The notes under the pieces were generated by a model that did no database searches, was not told where the DNA came from, and saw only the letters and a program-made list of their open reading frames with translations. A program made the position numbers and the translations under genes. A stretch of DNA of 64,000 nt from Acidovorax carolinensis (lineage in GTDB: Bacteria; Pseudomonadota; Gammaproteobacteria; Burkholderiales; Burkholderiaceae_C), in contig NZ_CP021361.1 in the NCBI RefSeq assembly GCF_002157145.1, forward strand, positions 62,001 through 126,000. Reading direction: 5' to 3'. Shown here in pieces: positions 58,406 to 64,000 of the stretch; position 1 is the first letter of the stretch, and every line of letters begins with the position of its first letter.

Positions 58406-59559
58406 GCGTTGCGTGCTTCGCGCACCATGTTGCGCGCGATGATGATCTGCTGGATCTGTGTCGTGCCCTCGTACAGGCGGAACAGGCGCACGTCGCGGTA
58501 GAAGCGCTCGATGCCGTACTCGGCCATGTAGCCGGCGCCGCCCAGGATCTGCACCGCGCGGTCGGCCACGCGGCCGCACATCTCGGTGGCGAACATCTTG
58601 GCGCACGAGGCCTCGGTGGAGACGTTGTGCCCGTCGTCGCGGCGGCGCGCGGCGTCGAGGGTCATGCACTCGGCCGCGTACAGCTCGGCCTGGCTGTCGG
58701 CCAGCATGGCTTGCACCAACTGGAAGTCGCTGATCGGCTGGCCGAACTGCTTGCGCTCCAGCGCGTATTGCAACGCGTCGCGCAGAATGCGCTTGGCCAC
58801 GCCCACGGCCACCGCGGCAATGTGGATGCGGCCTTTTTCCAGCACTTTCATCGCGGTCTTGAACCCGCGGCCTTCCTGCAGGCCGATGAGGTTGGCGGCC
58901 GGCACCTTGACGTTATCGAAGATCACGTCGCAGGTATGGGCGCCGCGCTGCCCCATCTTCTTGTCGTACTTGCCAAAGCTGATGCCGGGGGTCTTGGCGT
59001 CCACGATGAAAGACGACACGCCGCCAGCGCCCTTGTCCTGCGGGTTGGTGCGCGCCATCAGCGTGAACATGCCAGCGTGCGGAGCGTTCGTGATGTAGCG
59101 CTTGGTGCCGTTGACGATGTAGTGGTCGCCATCGCGGATGGCCGTGGTGCGCAGCGAGGCCGCGTCCGATCCGGCTTCGGGCTCGGTGAGCGCGAACGAT
59201 GCAATCACCTCGCCCGTAGCCAGCTTGGGCAGCCACTCGGCCTGTTGCTCGGGCGTGCCGTCCATCAGGATGCCCTGCGAGCCAATGCCCACCGTGGTGC
59301 CGATGATGGAGCGGAAGGCCGGTGCGGTCTGGCACAGCTCCAGCAGCACACGACACTCTTCCTCCATGGTCAGCTCCAGACCACCGAACTTCTCGGGAAT
59401 GGTCATGCCGAACAGGCCGAGGTTGCGCATTTCCTGCACGATCGCTTCGGGAATCTCGTCGGTCTCGGACACTTCGTTTTCGGCGGGCACCAGGCGCTCG
59501 CGCACGAATCGGCGCACGCTGTCGAGCAGGGCTTCAAGGGTTTCTGGGTCGCGGATCAT
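58402..59559 (-). CDS. Acyl-CoA dehydrogenase
   Basis: A 385-residue flavoenzyme with all three ACD domains. The middle signature is FALTEPEAGSDAASLRT, and the C-terminal RLYEGTTQIQQIIIARNM keeps the catalytic glutamate (YEGT), so it should be an active dehydrogenase, unlike the pair at 12800-15148. It lies 33 bases after the thiolase gene and overlaps the thioesterase gene by 4 bases. Confidence 0.95.
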   Translation of the reverse strand: MIRDPETLEALLDSVRRFVRERLVPAENEVSETDEIPEAIVQEMRNLGLFGMTIPEKFGGLELTMEEECRVLLELCQTAPAFRSIIGTTVGIGSQGILMDGTPEQQAEWLPKLATGEVIASFALTEPEAGSDAASLRTTAIRDGDHYIVNGTKRYITNAPHAGMFTLMARTNPQDKGAGGVSSFIVDAKTPGISFGKYDKKMGQRGAHTCDVIFDNVKVPAANLIGLQEGRGFKTAMKVLEKGRIHIAAVAVGVAKRILRDALQYALERKQFGQPISDFQLVQAMLADSQAELYAAECMTLDAARRRDDGHNVSTEASCAKMFATEMCGRVADRAVQILGGAGYMAEYGIERFYRDVRLFRLYEGTTQIQQIIIARNMVREARNA

Positions 59560-59592
59560 GGCGGAGGTTCTTTCTTTTTTCGATAGTCAGGG

Positions 59593-60801
59593 TCAGAGGG
59601 TTTCGGCCGTGCCGAGCACGGCGGTGGACTGGCTCGACAGCGTGCCGCCGTTGCCATGGACCACGGCTGTGCGGTGTTTGCTGAGCTGGCGTGCGCCCGT
59701 TTCGCCGCGCAGCTGGCGCACGGCCTCGATCAACGCAAAGATGCCGTACATGCCCGGATGCACGCAGGACAGGCCGCCACCATTGGTGTTGACGGCCAGG
59801 CGCCCACCGGGCGCGATGCCACCGGCAGCGACGAAGGCGCCGCCCTCGCCCTTGGCGCAAAAGCCCAGGTCTTCCAGGAACAGGATGGTGTTGATGGTGA
59901 AGGCGTCATACACCTGCGCCATGTCCATGTCGGCGGCCTTCAGCCCGGCCATCGCAAAGGCCTGTGCGCCCGACTGCGCAGCGGCCGTCGTCGTCAGGTC
60001 GGGCATGCACGAGATCTGGCGGTTCCATATTGCCGTGGCATTGCCCAGCACGTAGACCGGCGGCCTGGGCAGGTCGCGCGCACGCTCGGCGCGGGTGAGC
60101 ACGATGGCGCCGCCGCCGTCGGTTACCAGGCAGCAGTCGCGCACACCCAGCGGGCTCGCAATCGGCCGGGCCGAAAGCACGTCCTCAATCGTGAGCGGGT
60201 CCCGCATGAAGGCCTCGGGGTTCTTCTGGGCCCAGGCACGTGCAGCCACCGCCACCTCGGCCAGCTGCTCGCGCGTGGTGCCGAATTCATGCATGTGGCG
60301 CGCGGCGGCCAGCGCGTAGGCGGCGACGGGCAACACCGGCTCGTAGGGGTGCTCGTAGGGCTGTGGGTCCAGGAAACGCCGGGCAGCCACGCCTTCCTTG
60401 CGCCCGAAGGTGGCGGAGCGCTGCGCGCTGCCATAACACACCAGCACGGCCTTGCACTGGCCAGCCTCCAGCGCGCGCATCGCCGGCAGCAGGTGGGCGA
60501 TGAAGCTGCTGCCGCCGATCATGGTGCCGTCCACATAGGTCGGGTTGATGCCCAGGTGCTCGATGACTGGCATGGTCCACATGCTGGCGTTGACGCTGCA
60601 GGTGGCCAGGCCGTCAATGTCCTGCATGGTCAGGCCCGCGTCGGCCACGGCCGCGTGCGCAGCGCGCACCAGCAGCGTCATGTCGTCCATGCCGGGCGCC
60701 TCGCCGCAGCCATAGGTGGCAGCGCCGGCGATGGCCACGCGGCCGCGCAGCGGGCGATTCACGGCAGCGGCATCCAGATGGGATTGGGGAACGCGGCTCA
60801 T
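59593..60801 (-). CDS. Thiolase-like (lipid-transfer protein/SCP2-type) enzyme
   Basis: A 402-residue thiolase-superfamily protein. The N-terminal RVAIAGAATYGCGE and the C-terminal NGGGLSCVHPGMYG blocks are typical of the Ltp/DitF group, which work with DUF35 OB-fold partners as thiolases or retro-aldolases. The catalytic Cys and His are expected in the latter block. The ATG at 60801 overlaps the stop of the DUF35 gene (ATGA), so the two subunits are coupled. The substrate is unknown; side-chain acyl-CoA cleavage is plausible. Confidence 0.92.
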   Translation of the reverse strand: MSRVPQSHLDAAAVNRPLRGRVAIAGAATYGCGEAPGMDDMTLLVRAAHAAVADAGLTMQDIDGLATCSVNASMWTMPVIEHLGINPTYVDGTMIGGSSFIAHLLPAMRALEAGQCKAVLVCYGSAQRSATFGRKEGVAARRFLDPQPYEHPYEPVLPVAAYALAAARHMHEFGTTREQLAEVAVAARAWAQKNPEAFMRDPLTIEDVLSARPIASPLGVRDCCLVTDGGGAIVLTRAERARDLPRPPVYVLGNATAIWNRQISCMPDLTTTAAAQSGAQAFAMAGLKAADMDMAQVYDAFTINTILFLEDLGFCAKGEGGAFVAAGGIAPGGRLAVNTNGGGLSCVHPGMYGIFALIEAVRQLRGETGARQLSKHRTAVVHGNGGTLSSQSTAVLGTAETL

Positions 60802-61181
60802 TCGGCACCCCCTTGCACGGCGGGCTGGAACAGCACCAGGCCGCGTCCGTCCTTGTGCGCCACATGGGCCTGCACGCGCTGGCCGATGTGTACCGCCTCG
60901 GGCGCCACGCCCTCCACGCGGCTCATCATGCGTACGCCTTCGTCCAGGTCGATCAAGGCCACGTTGTAGTTGCCGCCGGCGTCCGCCTTGCGTGCGATGG
61001 TGGTGGCGGAATACACGGTGCCCAGGCCGCTCGCGCGCACCCAGCGCAGCGGGCTGGCGCCGCAGTGCGGGCACAGCTCGCGTGGCGTGAATACGTGGTT
61101 CTGGCACTGCGGGCAATGCTGCAGACAAAAGCGGCCGGCATCTAGCTCGGCCTGGTAGTGGGTTTGTGCGCTCAGGTGCAT
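60798..61181 (-). CDS. DUF35 OB-fold and zinc-ribbon protein
   Basis: A 127-residue protein with an N-terminal rubredoxin-like zinc ribbon (CPQCQNHVFTPRELCPHC) and a C-terminal OB fold, the layout of DUF35 proteins that bind acyl-CoA with thiolase-like partners. Its stop overlaps the thiolase gene's start, which supports a complex of the two. The ATG at 61181 is used; an earlier start at 61223 is not conserved. Confidence 0.93.
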   Translation of the reverse strand: MHLSAQTHYQAELDAGRFCLQHCPQCQNHVFTPRELCPHCGASPLRWVRASGLGTVYSATTIARKADAGGNYNVALIDLDEGVRMMSRVEGVAPEAVHIGQRVQAHVAHKDGRGLVLFQPAVQGGAE

Positions 61182-61277
61182 GGTATTTTTGGATGACTTC
61201 GCGGTGAGAGACGCAGCATGCACTCGTCACGGCCTCGCTTCAATTCGACAATCTGAAAGGGCGCCTTCGCCGCAGTC

Positions 61278-62255
61278 TCAGCCCGGCGTGATCCCCGCCG
61301 TTTTGATGACCTTGGCCCATTTGTCCAGCTCGCTGCGCAGGCGCTGGCGCATCTGCTCCTGCGTGCCGGGGTCGGCTTCGGCGCCGGCGTCCAGCAGGCG
61401 CTGGCGCACGGCGGGGTCTTTCATCGCGGTGTTGAAGTCGGCGTTGATCTTGTCCAGCACGGCCTGCGGCGTCTTGGCGGGCGCAAACAGCGCGGCCCAG
61501 GAATACGCCTCGTAGCCGGGCAGGCCGGATTCCACGCCGGTGGGCACGTTGGGCAGCATGGCCGAGCGCTGGCGGCTGGCCACGCCCAGCACCTTGATGC
61601 GGCCGGATTTGATGTGCGGCAGCGCGGTGGGCGCGTCGCTGAACATCAGCTGCACCTGGCCGCCCAGCAGGTCGTTCATGGCCGGGGCGCTGCCTTTGTA
61701 GGGGATGTGCTGCAGCTTGGTGCCGGCCTCCATGTTGAACAGCTCGCCCGCCAGGTGCGTGCCGCCGCCGTTGCCCGAAGAGCCATAGGCCAGCGGCGTG
61801 CCCTTCTTGGCCAGGGCAATCAGTTCCTGGAGGGTGTTGGCTGGCACCGACGGATGCGCCACGATGAACACAGGGAACATGGCGGCGAAGCTGATGGGCG
61901 CGAAGTCCTTTTCGATGTCGTAGGGCAGCTTGCCCATCAGCGCGGGGTTGACTGAATGGTGGATGGCGCCCACGAACAGTCCGTAGCCATCGGGTGCTTC
62001 TTTGGCGGCGGCCGTGGCGCCCACCACCCCGCCCGCGCCGGCACGGTTGTCGATGACGGTGGGGGTTTTCCAGATCTCGGAAAGTTTCTGGCTGAAAACG
62101 CGGGCCGTGGTGTCCACCGGGCCGCCGGGCGGAAACGGCACGATGAAACGCACGGGCCGGCTGGGCCACGATTCGGAAGCGAATGCCGCTAGCGGATGAA
62201 CGGCGGCGAGCAGGCTGCCGGCAATGAAGCTGCGGCGCGAGGTCGAGGAATGCAT
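61278..62255 (-). CDS. Bug/TctC-family periplasmic solute receptor
   Basis: A 325-residue receptor with a signal peptide (about 1-27, including the twin-arginine-like SRRSF) and the opening WPSRPVRFIVPFPPGGPVD, then GAGGVVGA and DGYGLFVGA. It is the third receptor of this family in the window; a fourth is partial at 63798. It follows the acyl-CoA ligase gene by 17 bases and probably brings in or senses the acid that the ligase activates. Confidence 0.94.
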   Translation of the reverse strand: MHSSTSRRSFIAGSLLAAVHPLAAFASESWPSRPVRFIVPFPPGGPVDTTARVFSQKLSEIWKTPTVIDNRAGAGGVVGATAAAKEAPDGYGLFVGAIHHSVNPALMGKLPYDIEKDFAPISFAAMFPVFIVAHPSVPANTLQELIALAKKGTPLAYGSSGNGGGTHLAGELFNMEAGTKLQHIPYKGSAPAMNDLLGGQVQLMFSDAPTALPHIKSGRIKVLGVASRQRSAMLPNVPTGVESGLPGYEAYSWAALFAPAKTPQAVLDKINADFNTAMKDPAVRQRLLDAGAEADPGTQEQMRQRLRSELDKWAKVIKTAGITPG

Positions 62256-62272
62256 GGTTTGTCTCCTGTGGT

Positions 62273-63787
62273 TCAGGTGGTCAGGGTCAGGGCCTGATCT
62301 TTCAACGTGCGCTTGAGCACCTTGCCGTTGGTATTGGTGGGCAGTTCGTGCAGGGCAACGATGTGCGAAGGGCGTTTGTAGGGCGCGAGCAGATTGCGCA
62401 GGTGGGCCTGCATGGCGTCGGCGTCCAGCGTGGCACCGGGGCGCATCTCGACGAAGGCCACGATCTCCTCGTTGCCATCGTCCACGGTGCGGCCTACCAC
62501 GGCCGAGCGCTGGACGCTCGGATGCGCGTTGAGCGCCGTCTCCACCTCGGCCGGATAGACGTTGAAGCCCGAGCGGATGATCATTTCCTTCAGGCGCTCC
62601 ACGACGAACAGCGCGCCGTCGGCATGCATCTCTCCGAGATCGCCGCTGGCGTACCAGCCGCCTTCGCGCATCACCGCGTTGGTCGCCGCCGGGTCACTGA
62701 AATAGCCTGGCATCAGGCCCCGCCCGCGGATCCACAGCTCGCCGCGCTCGCCCAGCGGCAGCGGCTCACCCGTGGCCGGGTCGGTGACTTGCACCTCGGC
62801 CTCGGCCACGGCGTAGCCGGCGCTGGTGTCGGGTCGCTGCTCGCCCAGGCGCGTGAGGTGCACCGAGCCCGCGTATTCCGACAAACCGTAGCCGTGGTGC
62901 AGCGTCTGGCCGAAGGCCGCCTCCACGCGTTGCTTCAATGCCAGGTCCAGTGGGCCGGCACCGGTGTAGAGATAACGCAGCGCCGGCGCGTCGGGCCGCT
63001 GGATGCCGCGCTCCTGCAGATGGGCCAGCAGGCGCGAGAACAGCGCGGGCGGCCCCTGCAGCTGCGACACGCCGTGGCGGGCCAGCGCATCGAGCAGGTC
63101 GTCAGAATCGAACTGCGGGCGCATCACCAGCTGGGCGCCGGCCAGCAGCGAGCTGATCAGCACCGTGCCCAGCCCGAAGATGTGGGTCATGGGCACGAAG
63201 GCATAGCTGCGGTCCTGCGGGCCCAGCGCGCGGGAAGCGCCGGACACGCGCGCAAAGTGGATCAGCGCGTCGTGCGTGAGCATCACGCCCTTGGGTTCGC
63301 CGGTGGTGCCGGAGGTGAAGATCAGCGCCGCCACCGCGTCGCGCAGCGGGCCGGACTCGGGCTGCGCATCTGCACGCACGGGGCTGTGCTGCATGCCGGG
63401 CAGGGCCGAGTCCACCGCCGCAAAGCGCTGTGCGTGCGTAGCCGCGCTGCGGGATGCCGCGGCCGTGAAGAACACCACGCGCGCATCGGCCTTGGCGGCG
63501 AAGCTGTCGATCTCGGCGGGCGCCATGCGCGCGTTCACGCCGCAGGACCAGGCGCCCACCCGGCTGCAGGCCAGGATCAGCGCGGCGTGCTCGGGGCAGT
63601 TCTCGGCCACGACCAGCACGCGATCGCCGGGGCGCACGTCGAGCGCACGCAGCTCGGCCTCGGCCGTGTCGGTAAGCGCGCCCAGGTCGGCAAAGCTCAG
63701 GGTGTGGCCATCTGGCAGGTGAATGAAGGGCTGCTGCGGTGCCTCGGCCAGCCAGCGGTCCAGCAGGTGGTGGATGCGTTCGGACAT
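62273..63787 (-). CDS. AMP-dependent acyl-CoA synthetase/ligase
   Basis: A 504-residue ANL-superfamily ligase that activates a carboxylic acid with ATP and CoA. The P-loop IFTSGTTGEPKGV, the YGLSEYAGS segment, the YASGDLGEM hinge aspartate and the C-terminal NTNGKVLKRTL lysine are all intact. An SGFNVYPAEVE block confirms the class. It lies between two Bug receptor genes, 10 bases after the upstream one, and feeds the dehydrogenase/thiolase cluster. Confidence 0.94.
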   Translation of the reverse strand: MSERIHHLLDRWLAEAPQQPFIHLPDGHTLSFADLGALTDTAEAELRALDVRPGDRVLVVAENCPEHAALILACSRVGAWSCGVNARMAPAEIDSFAAKADARVVFFTAAASRSAATHAQRFAAVDSALPGMQHSPVRADAQPESGPLRDAVAALIFTSGTTGEPKGVMLTHDALIHFARVSGASRALGPQDRSYAFVPMTHIFGLGTVLISSLLAGAQLVMRPQFDSDDLLDALARHGVSQLQGPPALFSRLLAHLQERGIQRPDAPALRYLYTGAGPLDLALKQRVEAAFGQTLHHGYGLSEYAGSVHLTRLGEQRPDTSAGYAVAEAEVQVTDPATGEPLPLGERGELWIRGRGLMPGYFSDPAATNAVMREGGWYASGDLGEMHADGALFVVERLKEMIIRSGFNVYPAEVETALNAHPSVQRSAVVGRTVDDGNEEIVAFVEMRPGATLDADAMQAHLRNLLAPYKRPSHIVALHELPTNTNGKVLKRTLKDQALTLTT

Positions 63788-63797
63788 GAAGCCGGGC

Positions 63798-64000
63798 TCA
63801 ATCCACCACGATGCCCTGGGTCACCGTGGCCCACATGGCGCGCTCCTTGGCGGCGCGCTCGGCCAGCTTCTGGGGGCTGCCCGTCCATTCGTCGTAGCCC
63901 AGTTCCTTGTAGCGTTTTTTCAGATCGGGCTGGGCCAGGGCCGCATTGACGGCCTTGTTGAGCTTGGCCACCAGCTCGGGCGGCAGGCCCTTGGGGCCGA
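63798..64000 (-). CDS. Bug/TctC-family periplasmic receptor (C-terminal part)
   Basis: The last 67 codons of a gene that runs off the right edge. The sequence GPKGLPPELVAKLNKAVNAA and the end KERAMWATVTQGIVVD match the C-terminal domain of Bug receptors. Its stop at 63798-63800 is 10 bases before the ligase start, so the two belong to one operon. Confidence 0.88.
   Translation of the reverse strand, partial: GPKGLPPELVAKLNKAVNAALAQPDLKKRYKELGYDEWTGSPQKLAERAAKERAMWATVTQGIVVD

Noticed and set aside
1..64000. CRISPR arrays, tRNA or rRNA genes, transposases
   Set aside because: No regular spacer-repeat array, cloverleaf, rRNA stretch or transposase-like protein was recognised on either strand.

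Overview
The window is a GC-rich, densely coded bacterial chromosome segment. It has several solitary Bug/TctC-type periplasmic receptors, many CaiB/BaiF CoA-transferases and acyl-CoA dehydrogenases, a complete minCDE locus, a stand-alone homocysteine-binding methionine synthase module, and dispersed short palindromic repeats with an AGCGCTT core. These point to a betaproteobacterium of the Burkholderiales, most likely a Comamonadaceae member such as Acidovorax or a relative. That is an inference from gene families and repeat type; no rRNA or tRNA gene was seen.

Layout. From 0 to 9.5 kb the genes are metabolic singletons: aquaporin Z, an FAD-linked lactate/glycolate-type oxidase, an EF-hand protein, a cobalamin adenosyltransferase, a hotdog thioesterase, a succinate CoA-transferase, a uracil/xanthine permease and acetoacetate-CoA ligase. 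From 9.5 to 18.9 kb a LysR regulator diverges from a catabolic operon-like run (Bug receptor, CoA-transferase, two acyl-CoA dehydrogenases, crotonase, second CoA-transferase, MaoC-like protein, second Bug receptor), suggesting uptake, CoA activation and beta-oxidation-like breakdown of an unknown carboxylate. From 19 to 24.5 kb lie pssA and a signalling group: a PAS chemoreceptor with a PAS-GGDEF-EAL protein, and an FNR-like regulator with a full cysteine set. From 24.5 to 33.8 kb come a DMT exporter, a voltage-gated K+ channel, minCDE, MOSC and flavin reductase genes, an alpha/beta-hydrolase-like protein lacking its nucleophile, D-amino-acid dehydrogenase opposite an ArgP-type regulator, and a TetR regulator. 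From 33.8 to 45 kb there are two fasciclin proteins, a universal stress protein, a phosphoesterase, LysR, pckG, queC, ilvA and an AidB-like dehydrogenase.

From 45 to 57 kb the content is more accessory: a frameshifted lipoprotein, a PEP-CTERM protein behind a sigma-54-like promoter, recQ broken by two frameshifts and carrying a captured repeat, an RNA-binding protein, the N-terminal half of methionine synthase, a 167-bp palindromic element, and then a tightly overlapping three-gene cassette. The cassette encodes a DUF3696-type AAA ATPase, a PIN-domain nuclease and an RNA-ligase-family nucleotidyltransferase. It is the best candidate here for an undescribed system, plausibly RNA cleavage and repair or anti-phage defence.

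From 55 to 64 kb there is a second acyl-CoA degradation cluster on the minus strand: Bug receptor, acyl-CoA ligase, second Bug receptor, DUF35 protein, thiolase-like protein, acyl-CoA dehydrogenase and thioesterase. A CoA-transferase with a divergent LysR gene lies beside it. Five likely single-base frameshifts fall between 45 and 57 kb, at least three of them directly at G/C runs, and could be sequencing errors or real decay.
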